Source: Corynebacterium breve
Lineage (GTDB): Bacteria; Actinomycetota; Actinomycetes; Mycobacteriales; Mycobacteriaceae
Direction of reading: 5' to 3'
Length of the DNA stretch: 64,000 bases
Assembly: GCF_030252165.1 (NCBI RefSeq)
Contig: NZ_CP126969.1
Span: 2,170,001-2,234,000, forward strand
Shown here: positions 8,362 to 18,342 of the stretch, piece by piece
How the letters are laid out: the number at the start of each line of letters is the position of its first letter
How positions within the stretch are numbered: position 1 is the first letter of the stretch
Position numbers and translations under genes: made by a program
Notes under the pieces: generated by a model
Told to the model about the DNA's origin: nothing
Databases searched by the model: none
Seen by the model: only the letters and a program-made list of their open reading frames with translations

Positions 8362-10428
8362 GTGATTCAACGACGCCGACTGTCAAGGTCCACGACCACG
8401 GCCAATCCCATCTTGGCTGTCCTCGTGGCTGCAGCTCTCGTAGTGACCGCCGTCTTCGGTGGAAATTACGTCATGAAAACCCAAACCGAAGGTCAAGGCG
8501 GCATCGCCGTCCAAGAGACCACCATGTCCCTATCGGCTGGCGAATCCGTGGTCATCGACGACCCCGCAGTTGCCACCCAGGGCGATGGCAGTGAAACGGA
8601 CCGCACCGTCAAACAATTCACCCAGGACACTGAGTTCTCAATGTTCGCCCTGACATGGGAAGGCAACAAGGACGTCAACGCATTCGTCCGCGCCGCCCGC
8701 GCAGATGGCTCTTGGAGTGAATGGTTCGAACTGGACCAGGTATACGAAGTAGATGGCGCGACCAAGAACGGCACCGAGCTGATCTACATCGAACCAACCA
8801 CGAAGGTTCAGGTGTCTATGGGCAACGTCGATCTGGTCACCCCTGGTCTTGACGCCGCCCCAGAAGTAGCGGACGTCCCAGCAGCGGATGCACCGGCAGC
8901 GGAGGCACCCGCTGCGGACGTCTCGGCAGAAGAAGCACCTGCCGAAGAAGCACCGGTTGCAAAGCCAGCAGCAGGCTCTCTCCCACTGCCGACAAACCAC
9001 GGCGATATCGCTCCTGTCGCCGACGTCGTTGATGCAGCACAAGAAGCTACACCAGCCGCTTCCACCGCAGAGGACTTCAGTGTTGTCCTCATGGACGGCG
9101 GCACCGGCACCGCTGACGCCATCGCTCCGATGAACTACGAGGGCATGCCCAACGTCATCACTCGTGCTGGCTGGGGCGCAAACGAAGGCATCCGCAGCGG
9201 AGGCCCGTACTACAACGAGCCTGTCGAGGCGATCACCGTCCACCACACCGCTGGTTCCAACAACTACTCCGAGTCCCAGGCTCCGGGTATCGTCCGTGGT
9301 ATTTACGACTATCACGCACGCACACTTGGCTGGGGCGACGTAGGCTACAACGCCATGGTGGACAAGTACGGCAATGTTTACGAAGGTCGCTACGGCGGAC
9401 TCGACCGTGCCGTTCAGGGCGCTCACGTTGGCGGATTCAACCAGAACACCTGGGGCATCTCCGTTCTGGGTAACTACCAGACCGCTACTCCAACCCAGGC
9501 ATCGATCGAGGCGCTGGGCAATATGGCTGGCTGGCGCTCGGCGGTGGCTGGTTTCGATCCCACCGGCAGCACCTCCCTGACTGCAGACTTCGACTTCAAG
9601 GGCAGCCGCTACAGCGCGGGCCAGGGCGATACCTTCCCGCGCATCAACGCGCACCGCGACTTCCACTACAACCAGTGCCCGGGCGACAACCTGTACGGCC
9701 AGATGGATCAGATCCGCGCGATTGCGAAGAAGAAGTACACCGCAGTGTCCAACGGCACCGACGTCGAGGCTCCGGAGCAGACCGATACCGGTTCCAACCC
9801 GATCGTCGATCTCCCATCGGTCACCCCTGGAAAAAATACCGAGACCACGACCACGGATGATGGCACCACCACTACCGTGACCAAGGACGAGAACGCTGCC
9901 GACACCAGCTCCATCAGCGGCTTGCTCGCTGGCGAGCCTGAGGCCGTAGCCGCCGCAGCGGGATCCGTCGCTGCGCTCGCGATTACCCTTGCCGCATCGA
10001 ACAACCTCATCCCTGGCGGCGCAAAGACCGTCGCTGATGTTGAGATTCTCCCTGGCCTCACCGTGGGCAAACTCACCCCATACGTCGGCACCATCCTCCA
10101 AGTCACGGGCAACGACGAGGCTGCCGGCTGGTGGAACACCCTCGAACCACTCCTGGGCACGTCCAATGGCACCGCGGCTGGCGTCGGTGGCGCAGAGTAC
10201 GCTTTCTTCGACAACGGCATCGGAGTGCGCAACGCGAATGGCGAAACCTTTGCACTCGTTGGAAAGATCGCCGATGCCTGGTTGCAGCAGGGCCTCGACC
10301 TCGGCCCACTGGGCATGCCCGTTGCCGACGAGTACGCGGCGAACAACGGCGACATGCGCGTCGACTTCCAGGGAGGCAGCATTTCTTACAACGCCAACAC
10401 CCACTCCGTCGATATCCAGATCGACTAG
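8362..10428 (+). CDS. Secreted/anchored PGRP-type N-acetylmuramoyl-L-alanine amidase with LGFP repeat
   Basis: Envelope protein of 688 residues. GTG is chosen because AGGAG lies 8 bp upstream and the hydrophobic anchor (ILAVLVAAALVVTAVFGG, residues ~17-35) then falls at the N-terminus. An Ala/Pro/Glu-rich linker spans about 165-205. The amidase_2/PGRP domain, ~280-455, has the zinc ligands in ITVHHTAGSNN and NAHRDFHYNQCPGD. A second hydrophobic/Ala-rich stretch follows near 525-550, and LGFP-type repeats near 610-685 include LDLGPLGMPVADE. LGFP repeats are thought to bind mycolyl-arabinogalactan. Related to the secreted Psp5-type protein next to glf in C. glutamicum. Confidence 0.88.
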   Translation: MIQRRRLSRSTTTANPILAVLVAAALVVTAVFGGNYVMKTQTEGQGGIAVQETTMSLSAGESVVIDDPAVATQGDGSETDRTVKQFTQDTEFSMFALTWEGNKDVNAFVRAARADGSWSEWFELDQVYEVDGATKNGTELIYIEPTTKVQVSMGNVDLVTPGLDAAPEVADVPAADAPAAEAPAADVSAEEAPAEEAPVAKPAAGSLPLPTNHGDIAPVADVVDAAQEATPAASTAEDFSVVLMDGGTGTADAIAPMNYEGMPNVITRAGWGANEGIRSGGPYYNEPVEAITVHHTAGSNNYSESQAPGIVRGIYDYHARTLGWGDVGYNAMVDKYGNVYEGRYGGLDRAVQGAHVGGFNQNTWGISVLGNYQTATPTQASIEALGNMAGWRSAVAGFDPTGSTSLTADFDFKGSRYSAGQGDTFPRINAHRDFHYNQCPGDNLYGQMDQIRAIAKKKYTAVSNGTDVEAPEQTDTGSNPIVDLPSVTPGKNTETTTTDDGTTTTVTKDENAADTSSISGLLAGEPEAVAAAAGSVAALAITLAASNNLIPGGAKTVADVEILPGLTVGKLTPYVGTILQVTGNDEAAGWWNTLEPLLGTSNGTAAGVGGAEYAFFDNGIGVRNANGETFALVGKIADAWLQQGLDLGPLGMPVADEYAANNGDMRVDFQGGSISYNANTHSVDIQID

Positions 10429-10445
10429 AGCGTATTGACTAAGTA

Positions 10446-11927
10446 CTACGCCAAGTCGTAGGAGCGCGCGACAGCGTCCTCCCACTGAGCAATGAGCCGG
10501 TCCCGGTCGGGGCCGGCCATTTTGCTTTCCCAGGTGGTTTCGTCGCCAAGCGACAACGGCTCGTCGATCAGCCCTGCCCCGACGGCGGCCGCGCTGGCAG
10601 CACCCATCACCGTCGTTTCGGCGTTATCTGGGCGCGTCACCTGCGCCCCGATCAGGTCCGCCTGCATCTGCATCAGCAGGTTATTTTCCGTCATACCGCC
10701 ATCAACCCGCAAGCTTTCCAGCTTGATTCCGCTATCGGCCTCCATCGCCCGAGTGACTTCGAGGGTCTGCAGGCACGTGGCTTCCAGGGCGGAGCGAGCG
10801 ATGTGTCGCTTGTCGACGAAGCGCGTCAGCCCCGTAATCACCCCGCGAGCATCGGGGCGCCAGCGTGGTGCGAAGAGCCCAGAGAATGCGGGCACAATAG
10901 TGACTCCAGCTGAGTCTGACACTTGGGCCGCCAGCTTCTCCGACTCGGCAGCGGTCGAAAGGATCCCAAGTTGGTCGCGCAACCACTGGATGAGCGATCC
11001 ACCGACTGCCACAGACCCTTCGATGGCATACACCGGGGGCTCATTTTCCTTCTGGTAGGCAACGGTGGTGAGCATTCCGTTGCGCGACACTTGCGGGGTG
11101 TCACCGGTGTTTAGCAGCATAAACAACCCAGTGCCGTAGGTCATCTTGCCGCTACCGGGTGTCAGGCAGTTTTGGCCGAACAGCGCCGCCTGTTGATCAC
11201 CCAGCACTCCGGTGATAGGAACCCCGGCGAGTGTGCCACGGTGGCGCACACGCCCAACCTCACCGATCGAGGGACGAATTTCGGGGAGCATGCTGATGGG
11301 GACTCCGAGTTCGTCGCAAAGCTCTACATCCCATTGGCACGTGTGGATGTCCATGAGCAAGGTGCGCGAGGCGTTGGTGACGTCGGTGACGTGCACAGCC
11401 TCGCTGCCTTCGTCGTTAAGCGCACCGCCGGTCAAGTGCCAGATGAGCCAAGTGTCTATCGTGCCGGCAAGCAACTCACCACGTTCTGCGCGTTCGCGGG
11501 CGCCCTCGACGTTGTCCAGGATCCAGGCCCATTTCGGCCCCGCCGGGTATGAGTTGGCCAACAGGCCGGTGCGTTCGAGATACCTCGCTTGGTCTTTGTC
11601 ACGGTCGCCGGTACGCGTGTCTTGCCAGACAATCGCGTTGTACACCGGCTCACCGGTGCTTTTGTCCCAAACGATGGCTGTTTCGCGCTGGTTGGTCACT
11701 CCCAGCGCTGAGATCTTTTCGGCGGACACATCGATCGCGACCATCGCCGCAGAGACCGCGCGGCGAACATTGCGCCATAGCTCCTTCGGGTCGTGCTCCA
11801 CCCAGCCTTCGCGGGGCATGATCTGCTTGTGCTCGAACTGCGCCTGCGCCAACACGGTGCCAGTGAGGTCCGTGATCACACATCGAGTGGAGGTGGTACC
11901 TTGGTCAATCGCGGCGATGAGAGTCAT
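10446..11927 (-). CDS. glpK: Glycerol kinase
   Basis: FGGY-family kinase of 493 residues that phosphorylates glycerol to sn-glycerol 3-phosphate. It starts [20 protein letters not shown], the phosphate-binding loop, preceded by an AAGGG ribosome site. An in-frame start 11 codons upstream lacks support. Other family signatures include [38 protein letters not shown] and [18 protein letters not shown]. It links to the downstream Ugp importer and glpQ as part of glycerol-phosphate use. It starts only 19 bp from the divergent sulfatase-like ORF. Confidence 0.96.
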   Translation of the reverse strand: MTLIAAIDQGTTSTRCVITDLTGTVLAQAQFEHKQIMPREGWVEHDPKELWRNVRRAVSAAMVAIDVSAEKISALGVTNQRETAIVWDKSTGEPVYNAIVWQDTRTGDRDKDQARYLERTGLLANSYPAGPKWAWILDNVEGARERAERGELLAGTIDTWLIWHLTGGALNDEGSEAVHVTDVTNASRTLLMDIHTCQWDVELCDELGVPISMLPEIRPSIGEVGRVRHRGTLAGVPITGVLGDQQAALFGQNCLTPGSGKMTYGTGLFMLLNTGDTPQVSRNGMLTTVAYQKENEPPVYAIEGSVAVGGSLIQWLRDQLGILSTAAESEKLAAQVSDSAGVTIVPAFSGLFAPRWRPDARGVITGLTRFVDKRHIARSALEATCLQTLEVTRAMEADSGIKLESLRVDGGMTENNLLMQMQADLIGAQVTRPDNAETTVMGAASAAAVGAGLIDEPLSLGDETTWESKMAGPDRDRLIAQWEDAVARSYDLA

Positions 11928-11946
11928 AGCCCTTATTGTTACATTT

Positions 11947-12492
11947 ATGCTTTTGATCACAGGAACGCGTCCCGGTGTCCCACTCCCCGGCCTCGTTTTT
12001 GAGAACTCTCACGCCATCGGGGCGGACTACCGCGCGAACCGCCTGTCTGTGTTGACTGGCCAGTATCCGCAGCGTGGCGCAACGACGCGTGTCGACGATA
12101 TCCTGGCCGATCTTGAGATCATCGAGCTCGAAGAGATCACCGAGTGCCCGCCCCTTGATCAGGTAGTGTGCTGTGCGGAGCTAACGGGAAGATTCTCAAT
12201 CTACTGGCCCGGCGTTGCTGAATCCGGTGTGTGCAACGAACTGACCTCACTCATCGACATTGCGCCGACCCTCATTGCAATTGCAGGTGGCGACGTGCGC
12301 CCGAATTCGCCGTTGTCCTTTGACGGGCTGAACCTAGTCCCCGTGATGCGCCACGGCGCCAGCGGGCACGGGGCGCTATTTTTTGACGACGGTCGCGTCC
12401 TCGGGCCACATGGCTACCTTGATCAGGCCCGCGCTGCCGACGAATGGGGCTTCTGGCAGCAGATGATCGCGCAGCAAGGCCCGCTCATGTAG
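11947..12492 (+). CDS. Miniature, degenerate sulfatase-like protein
   Basis: ORF of 181 residues that reads as a compressed alkaline-phosphatase-superfamily sulfatase. [10 protein letters not shown] resembles the N-terminal metal-binding strand, and [16 protein letters not shown] the region just after the catalytic [18 protein letters not shown] with [19 protein letters not shown] and [10 protein letters not shown] is the conserved C-terminal part. The core between is gone (usual length is over 450) and the formylglycine cysteine is missing. Only 19 bp separate its ATG from that of divergent glpK, leaving little promoter room. It may be a decayed gene rather than a functional protein. Confidence 0.5.
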   Translation: MLLITGTRPGVPLPGLVFENSHAIGADYRANRLSVLTGQYPQRGATTRVDDILADLEIIELEEITECPPLDQVVCCAELTGRFSIYWPGVAESGVCNELTSLIDIAPTLIAIAGGDVRPNSPLSFDGLNLVPVMRHGASGHGALFFDDGRVLGPHGYLDQARAADEWGFWQQMIAQQGPLM

Positions 12493-12495
12493 CTG

Positions 12496-13317
12496 CTAAA
12501 ACCACTTTTCTAGCACGAGTGCAACGCCGAAATCGTCGTTCGAGGTGGTCACGAAATCTGCCACTTCTTGGACAAGTGGCGCGGCGTTAGACATTGCGAT
12601 TCCGGTTCCGGCCCACGCGAGCATTTCGATGTCGTTAGGCATATCTCCGAAAGTTGCCACATCTTGCTGCTCTACGCCGAGCTGCGCCGCCAGGGTCGAG
12701 ACTCCCGTGGCCTTGTTGATACCCGGCGCGGCGATTTCCAGCAGGCCATCGTTCATCGAGTAGGTAACGTGCGCTTCCTCAGGGTCGATCTCGTCTGCGA
12801 TGAGGTCGAACATCTCCGCAGATGAAATAGCCAGGTTGCGCAGGATCATCTTCACCGCGGGCTGCGCGACCAACTCGTGCAAAGGCTGCACACCGTGGCC
12901 TTCGGACCACACCTCGGTGGAGTAGTTCGGGGTGGTAACAAACGCTTCTTCTTCGGGGTCAAACGCTGATTGGCCAACCCGTTCCGCGCCAAAGGCCACT
13001 CCCCCATGTGGTTCGTAGACGTGCTGTGCGATGTCAGCGATCCGCGCCATCACGTCTGGGTCGAGGGTGTGGGCGGTGAGAACCTTGTCCTCAGACGGGT
13101 CGTATAACACTGCCCCGTTGGCGCAGATACACATCGGACGAATCGGCAGCTGATCTATCACCGGGAAAACCCAGCGGTGTGGGCGCCCGGTTGCCAGTGC
13201 GAAATGGGCACCGGAGTGAACCGCGCGCATTACTGCGTCGCGCAACCTCGGTGTCACTCGATCGTGGGAATCCAGAAAGGTTCCGTCGATATCGCTGGCA
13301 ATCAGGCGGGGAGTCAT
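12496..13317 (-). CDS. HAD-superfamily hydrolase, Cof type
   Basis: Cytosolic phosphatase of 273 residues with the HAD motifs in order: ASDIDGTFLDS (nucleophile Asp, motif I), ALATGRPHRW (motif II), a lysine before NKATGVSTLAAQ (motif III) and TFGDMPNDIEMLAWAG (motif IV). The C2B cap places it in the Cof/YidA group acting on sugar phosphates or flavin-type phosphates. Substrate unknown. It abuts the acyltransferase gene upstream (no gap), so it is operonic with that gene and serS. Confidence 0.88.
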   Translation of the reverse strand: MTPRLIASDIDGTFLDSHDRVTPRLRDAVMRAVHSGAHFALATGRPHRWVFPVIDQLPIRPMCICANGAVLYDPSEDKVLTAHTLDPDVMARIADIAQHVYEPHGGVAFGAERVGQSAFDPEEEAFVTTPNYSTEVWSEGHGVQPLHELVAQPAVKMILRNLAISSAEMFDLIADEIDPEEAHVTYSMNDGLLEIAAPGINKATGVSTLAAQLGVEQQDVATFGDMPNDIEMLAWAGTGIAMSNAAPLVQEVADFVTTSNDDFGVALVLEKWF

Positions 13318-14211
13318 TTAGGTCACGTCCTTTTTCAGTGCCCTATCGGCACGTCTGTTAATCTTGCGCGCTTCTTTCGCTTTCTTCTTCTCGATTTTCT
13401 CGGCTTTCACGCGGCGGTTGATGTCATCTGCTTCTTCGAGAGTTGGTGCGGTGCCACCCATCGAGGCTGGCATCCAGTCCATGCCGGGTTCGAACGGGCC
13501 GAAGCGCTCGTTGTACTCAGCGCGGACGTCGTCGAGAAGCACCTGCATCGCTGCCTTCAAGCGGGCGATGACTTCATCGGATGTGCCAGTTGTGTCCACT
13601 GGTTCGCCTAGGCGAATGATCACTGGGTAGCCATTGCGTCCCAGCTCCTTTTCGCGGCCTTTTGTCCAGAAGCGTTGGGAGCCCCACGTGACCATCGGAA
13701 TCAGTGGCGCATCGGCCTGCTGTGCAATGCGTGCGGCACCGTTTTTAAAGTTTGCCAGTTCAAAGGACCGAGAGATGGTTGCTTCGGGGAAAATGCCGAC
13801 GAGTTGGCCCCGATAGATGCGCTCGACAGCAGCATCGACGCTGGAGCCACCGGCCGAACGATCGACTGGGATGTGCCACATCGAGTTCATGATGTTGCCT
13901 AGGACCGGAACATCGAAAACTTCCCTCTTCGCCATGAAGCGTAGCAGCCGCTTTCCGCGGATGTGCGGGGCGACTTCACCGAACATGAAGTCGTAGTAGC
14001 CGGTGTGGTTCATCGCGATGATCGCACCAGATTCTGCAGGAATGTGCTCCGCGCCGTAGCACGTTACCTGTACTTTTTGTAGGCGCAGCAGGCCCTTGAG
14101 CCGGCCGATCACCCACTGGTAAAAGCGCTCTTTCGATTCCGTCGGGTGAAGTGGAAATTCCTCGAGGTCTGCAGGTACCTGGAACTGACCTGCTGCGATG
14201 CGGTATTCCAT
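13318..14211 (-). CDS. PlsC-type 1-acylglycerol-3-phosphate acyltransferase family protein
   Basis: Lysophospholipid acyltransferase-like protein of 297 residues. The catalytic block NHTGYYDFMFG (HX4D) is near residue 68, FPEATISRS (the EGT-type acceptor motif, here EAT) near 148, and PLIPMVTWG follows. The C-terminus is strongly basic and Lys-rich (KAEKIEKKKAKEARK), probably membrane-associated. It lies directly between serS and the HAD gene with no intergenic space, hence one operon. Confidence 0.85.
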   Translation of the reverse strand: MEYRIAAGQFQVPADLEEFPLHPTESKERFYQWVIGRLKGLLRLQKVQVTCYGAEHIPAESGAIIAMNHTGYYDFMFGEVAPHIRGKRLLRFMAKREVFDVPVLGNIMNSMWHIPVDRSAGGSSVDAAVERIYRGQLVGIFPEATISRSFELANFKNGAARIAQQADAPLIPMVTWGSQRFWTKGREKELGRNGYPVIIRLGEPVDTTGTSDEVIARLKAAMQVLLDDVRAEYNERFGPFEPGMDWMPASMGGTAPTLEEADDINRRVKAEKIEKKKAKEARKINRRADRALKKDVT

Positions 14212-15470
14212 CTACTTCACCGGGGTGATCACGTCTTTGCCCATGAATGCGCGCAGCGCCTCAGGGACGACGACAGAGCCGTCGGCTTGCTGATTGTTCT
14301 CCAAGATCGCAACCAACCAGCGGGTAGTAGCCAGGGTGCCGTTCAAAGTAGCCACGGTCTGGGTCTTTCCCTCCTCATCGCGGTAGCGCGTGTTCAGGCG
14401 GCGACCCTGAAACGTGGTGCAGTTAGAAGTAGAGGTGAGTTCGCGGTAGGTCTCCTGGGTTGGCACCCACGCCTCGGTATCGAACTTGCGGGCAGCGGAG
14501 GATCCAAGGTCTCCACCTGCAACGTCAATGATGCGGTATGGAACCTCGACTGAGGCCAGCATCTCGCGCTCAAGTCCCAGCAGCTTCTGGTGCATCTCTT
14601 CTGCTTCCTCGGGCTTGCAGTAAACAAACATTTCCAGCTTGTCAAACTGGTGCACGCGCAAAATACCGCGGGTGTCCTTGCCGTAAGAACCTGCCTCTCG
14701 GCGGAAGCAGGAGGACCAGCCGGCGTACAGCAGCGGGCCGTCAGACAGATCCACGATTTCATCTTTGTGGTAGCCCGCCAGAGCCACCTCGGAGGTACCC
14801 ACCAGGTACATGTCGTCGCGTTCGAGGAAGTACACCTCTTCCGAGTGATCGCCAAGGAAGCCGGTACCCTGCATAATCTCTGGCCGCACGAGCACAGGCG
14901 GGATCATCAGCTTGAAACCGGCCTCGCGCGCCTTCTGCGCAGCGAGAGTCAGCATCGCAAGCTGCATCCACGCGCCGTCACCGGTGAGGTAGTAGAAACG
15001 AGCGCCGCCGACCTTGGTGCCACGCTTCATGTCGATTAATCCGAGGGACTCGCCTAGGTCGAGGTGATCCTTTGGCTCGAAGTCGAACTCTGGAACTTCG
15101 CCGACGTGCTCCAACACGACGAAGTCATCTTCGCCTCCGGGAGGGCCCCCTCAACGACGTTGTCGATCTGGTACTGCAGCTCCTGGACGCGGTCCTCGGC
15201 AGCCTTTTGCTCCTCCTCGGCAGTCTTGACCTTTGACTTTAGCTCGTTGGAGCCTTCCAGCAGCGCTGGTCGCTCTTCCGGGGTCGCCTGGCCAATCTTC
15301 TTGCCAAATGCCTTTTGTTCGCCTCGGAGTTCGTCGGCAGTTTGGATCGCTTGGCGACGCGCCTCGTCGGCTTCAAGCAGCTTGTCGACGAGACTTGGGT
15401 CCTGGCCACGGTTCATCTGGGAAGCGCGGACAACGTCGGGATTTTCGCGGAGCATCTTCAGATCAATCAC
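14212..15470 (-). CDS. serS: Seryl-tRNA synthetase, interrupted by an apparent 1-base frameshift
   Basis: Class II tRNA synthetase that charges tRNA-Ser. The N-terminal coiled-coil arm is read from a GTG start ([18 protein letters not shown]) in one frame up to about 15140. The rest of the protein ([10 protein letters not shown] through motif 3 and the C-terminus) is in another frame. The break lies in the GGGGGCCC run near 15140-15150. Adding one base restores [18 protein letters not shown], the conserved linker, and gives 419 residues, the normal length. The gene is essential and no other copy is visible here, so a sequencing or assembly error in the GC run is the likeliest cause. Confidence 0.9.
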
Positions 15471-15573
15471 AATCAATAAGCCTACCGGGAAGCCGTCACA
15501 GTTTTGGTGAGACCCCGTCTTTCCTCGGCCTTTCACAAGGAAACGTCGCGCTGGTTATGACCACCAGAGTAGG

Positions 15574-16359
15574 ATGGTGCGTATGGACCGCGAGGCAGAG
15601 ACTGCTGCGACGGCTTCACGCCTGTCGACGAGCACAAGGACGATCACGGAGGGCCCAGAGCCTAAGCACGCGCAATTACGTGCGATCTTGGAAGAACTGT
15701 GCGATACCACCCTGAAACCAGGCGAATTGCTCCCCGGCGAGCGCGTCCTCGAAGAGCAATTCAGCGTTTCACGCATCACCGTTCGTCGCGCCATCGGCGA
15801 TCTTGTCGCAGCGGGAAAGCTCCGTCGTGTCAGGGGCAAAGGCACGTTCGTTGCACCGAACCCCTTGGTCAGTCGCCTTCACCTTGCATCGTTTTCCGAC
15901 GAAATGCGCGCCCAGAAGGTCGATGCGACATCGAAGATTCTTCTTTCCGCACGCGATACCGCGCCGGATGACGTGGTCAACTTCTTCCGCTCTCAATCCA
16001 CCGCACAGCACATCCATTTGCGACGCCTCCGCCTCGGTGATGGTGAGCCCTATTCCATTGATGACGCCTGGTATAACGGACATTTCACTCCCGACCTGCT
16101 GGAAAACGACGTATACAATTCTGTGTATACGCTCCTAGAAAAGAATTACGGACTGCCTGTCACAGAGGCCGATCAAACCGTGACAGCTGTTGCCGCAAGT
16201 GATTCTCAAGCCGCGTTGTTGGACGTTTCCCCCGGTAGTCCCCTCTTGCACATTGTGAGGTTTGCGCGCTCCGGGGACAAGCCTGTTGAGTTATGCGCAT
16301 CGGTATACCGCACCGATAGGTACCGGTTGACTACCAGAGTTACACGAGAACTGGACTAG
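15574..16359 (+). CDS. GntR-family (HutC/FarR-type) transcriptional regulator
   Basis: Regulator of 261 residues. The winged helix-turn-helix lies at about 30-90, with PGERVLEEQFSVSRITVRRAIGD and the wing KLRRVRGKGTFVA. A UbiC-transcription-regulator-associated (UTRA) effector domain follows, including HLRRLRLGDGEPYSIDDAWY. Divergent from serS, the position of the FarR-type regulator in C. glutamicum. The effector is unknown; HutC-group members bind small metabolites such as sugars or amino-acid derivatives. Confidence 0.85.
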   Translation: MVRMDREAETAATASRLSTSTRTITEGPEPKHAQLRAILEELCDTTLKPGELLPGERVLEEQFSVSRITVRRAIGDLVAAGKLRRVRGKGTFVAPNPLVSRLHLASFSDEMRAQKVDATSKILLSARDTAPDDVVNFFRSQSTAQHIHLRRLRLGDGEPYSIDDAWYNGHFTPDLLENDVYNSVYTLLEKNYGLPVTEADQTVTAVAASDSQAALLDVSPGSPLLHIVRFARSGDKPVELCASVYRTDRYRLTTRVTRELD

Positions 16360-16371
16360 AGTTAGGACATT

Positions 16372-17391
16372 ATGTCTTCCACATCTACTTGGCGTTCCCC
16401 CGCAGGCGTGCGCGCCCTGCTGATTGCAGCACTTGCAGGGACCGTCGCCGTGGGTTCTTTCTACTACTTTTCCGACGAGCCCGGCGACTCAACCACGCAG
16501 GCGTCGCAAATCACGGATCCAGCAGCTGATTCAGACACTACTTCGGCCGAGCCGATCGCGCCGTTTACCACAGCCGACAAAGGTTCCTGCCTAACGTGGG
16601 ACATCGACGACGACGGTGAAGTAAGCAACTTCGAACAAACCAGCTGCGATACTGAGCACCGCTTTGAGGTCAGCGTGCGCGAAGACCTAGGCACCTACCC
16701 CACCAGTGAGTTCGGCCGCGACGCCGACATGCCAACCCAAACACGTCAGGCCCAGCTGCGCGAGGAGCTCTGCCACACGCCGACGATCCGTTACCTTGAC
16801 GGCCGCTACGACTCAGTGGGCAAGTACTCCATCGCCCCGATCCTTCCTCCCGCAGCCGCCTGGGAACAGGGCGACCGCACCATGTTGTGTGGCCTCCAAG
16901 TCACCGACTCCACTGGCACCCCGCAGCTCAATGAGGGCCGCGCGGTAGAACAGGATCAAGCCAACTACGCCGAGCCCGGCGAATGTGTTGTCGCCGATTC
17001 TTCCAACGTCGTCCAAACCGTGGACTGCGGGGAAGACCACGCCATCGAGGTCACTCGGGTGGAAAATCTCGCCCCAGTATTCCCGGACAGCACCCCAAGC
17101 ATCGAGGATCAGGACGAGCACCTTAAAGATGTCTGCACCGACGCAGCAATCGAGTTCCTAGGCGGCGAGGAAAACCTCTATCAGTCCACCTTGCAGCCTT
17201 ATTGGGGAACACTTCCGGCGGAGCGCTGGGAAGGTGGCAGCCGCACCGTGAACTGTGGCCTGGTCCACGCCAACAATGACGGCGGTTTCTCTTCGCTAAA
17301 GGGTAGCGCTACAGCAGGTCGCGACGGGTTCACCATCGACGGCGAAAAGCCGGCAGAGCAACCAGAACGCGACCCGATCCGCGAAAACTAA
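16372..17391 (+). CDS. Septum-formation family membrane-anchored protein
   Basis: Protein of 339 residues with one N-terminal membrane anchor (ALLIAALAGTVAVGSFYYF, ~15-33) and an extracytoplasmic part with two Cys-containing repeats (CLTWDIDDDGEVSNFEQTSC and a later CVVADSSNVVQTVDCGEDHA, each followed by a further Cys). This pattern matches the actinobacterial septum-formation (septum_form) family, whose role is uncertain. It starts 12 bp after the GntR gene and is followed after 5 bp by the metallopeptidase gene, so the three are probably cotranscribed. Confidence 0.7.
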   Translation: MSSTSTWRSPAGVRALLIAALAGTVAVGSFYYFSDEPGDSTTQASQITDPAADSDTTSAEPIAPFTTADKGSCLTWDIDDDGEVSNFEQTSCDTEHRFEVSVREDLGTYPTSEFGRDADMPTQTRQAQLREELCHTPTIRYLDGRYDSVGKYSIAPILPPAAAWEQGDRTMLCGLQVTDSTGTPQLNEGRAVEQDQANYAEPGECVVADSSNVVQTVDCGEDHAIEVTRVENLAPVFPDSTPSIEDQDEHLKDVCTDAAIEFLGGEENLYQSTLQPYWGTLPAERWEGGSRTVNCGLVHANNDGGFSSLKGSATAGRDGFTIDGEKPAEQPERDPIREN

Positions 17392-17396
17392 GCACC

Positions 17397-17747
17397 ATGA
17401 TGAACCCCGTAAGCGATGAATTTTTCGAGTCGCTTATCGACGACGCCCTCGACGAGCTCCCCGAGCAGTTCGCGCGCAACATGACCAACGTGGTCGTGCT
17501 CGCGCGGGCCTACAACGAGGACAATCCAACGCTGCTGGGCCTCTTCGAGGGTGTCCCGCTACCTGAGCAGCACGCGAACCACTCGGGTTTCCTACCCGAT
17601 GCCATCTTCATCTACAAGGACGCTCTGGAACGGGTGTGCTTGGATGAGCAGGAGCTTCGTCGTGAAGTGAAAACCACAGTTTTTCACGAAGTCGGTCACT
17701 ACTTCGGACTCGAAGAAGAAGACCTCCACCGCTTGGGTTGGGGCTAG
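17397..17747 (+). CDS. Small zincin-like metallopeptidase family protein
   Basis: Protein of 116 residues with the zinc-protease motif in TVFHEVGHYFGLEEEDL (HExGH, ~100), the hallmark of the DUF1025/zincin-like group. It is cytosolic with no signal. Substrate unknown. It starts MMNPVSDEFFESLID, and either of the first two ATGs could serve. It converges with the phosphoglycerate-mutase-like gene with a 4-bp overlap of the stops. Confidence 0.85.
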   Translation: MMNPVSDEFFESLIDDALDELPEQFARNMTNVVVLARAYNEDNPTLLGLFEGVPLPEQHANHSGFLPDAIFIYKDALERVCLDEQELRREVKTTVFHEVGHYFGLEEEDLHRLGWG

Positions 17748-18337
17748 AGCTCTTCGTCGCCCCAGCGCACCAATTCCCACTGACCGAATTCGCCCACGGG
17801 GTTGAGCACTACAAAACGGCAGTTGTGCAGGATCGCACGCTGGGCAAACTTCGGATCAACGTTGGTTGCGCGCGCCGCGAAAGTACGAATCGCGGAGCCA
17901 TGACTGACCACTACTGAGGTGTGCTCAAGAAGCGGTTCCACGCCGGTGCGGTACCGATCGAGGAACGTCTCTAGGTTCTCGCCGCCGGTCAGCATCGCGT
18001 TGGTGTCGCCGGTGAAGAACTGGTGCACTACCTCGTGGTATTCGATCAGCGCTTCGTCGTGTGTAGCCATTTCATGCACGCCGGCTGCGATTTCATGCAG
18101 TCCCGCGATGGCCGGGATGTCGTCGAAAAGCGAGCCGAACGCGTGGTGCCCGGTCTGGCGCGCGCGGAGGGCCTCACTGGTGACGATGCGCTCTGGGGCG
18201 TACAGATCCATGATCTCTGGACCAACGTCGCGCGATTGCTGCTGGCCAAGTTCGGTCAGCGCTGCGCCCGGCAGTTTGGTGTCCAGTGCGCGTTTGACGT
18301 TGGAGTGGGTTTGTCCGTGGCGCAGGAGTACGAGCAT
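17744..18337 (-). CDS. Histidine phosphatase family protein (phosphoglycerate mutase-like)
   Basis: Protein of 197 residues. The start is set at MLVLLRHGQTHSNVKRALDT because the RHG phosphohistidine motif must lie at the N-terminus and the gene then begins 6 bp after the pheA stop. A second His sits in VVVSHGSAIRT near the C-terminus, and the acidic residue is in GLHEIAAGVHE. Annotated GpmB-like in Corynebacterium, but cofactor-dependent mutases of this size are often general phosphatases, so substrate is open. Cotranscribed with pheA. Confidence 0.85.
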   Translation of the reverse strand: MLVLLRHGQTHSNVKRALDTKLPGAALTELGQQQSRDVGPEIMDLYAPERIVTSEALRARQTGHHAFGSLFDDIPAIAGLHEIAAGVHEMATHDEALIEYHEVVHQFFTGDTNAMLTGGENLETFLDRYRTGVEPLLEHTSVVVSHGSAIRTFAARATNVDPKFAQRAILHNCRFVVLNPVGEFGQWELVRWGDEEL

Positions 18338-18342
18338 GTCAG

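Noticed and set aside
8638..10485. Open frame of 615 codons antisense to the PGRP amidase
   Set aside because: It is the mirror of a GC-rich coding gene with third-position bias. The translated product is Val/Gly/Asp low-complexity and without motifs; the sense gene is clearly real.
15137..15152. Programmed ribosomal frameshift in serS
   Set aside because: No slippery heptamer with codon logic and no precedent in SerRS; a missing base in a GC run is simpler.
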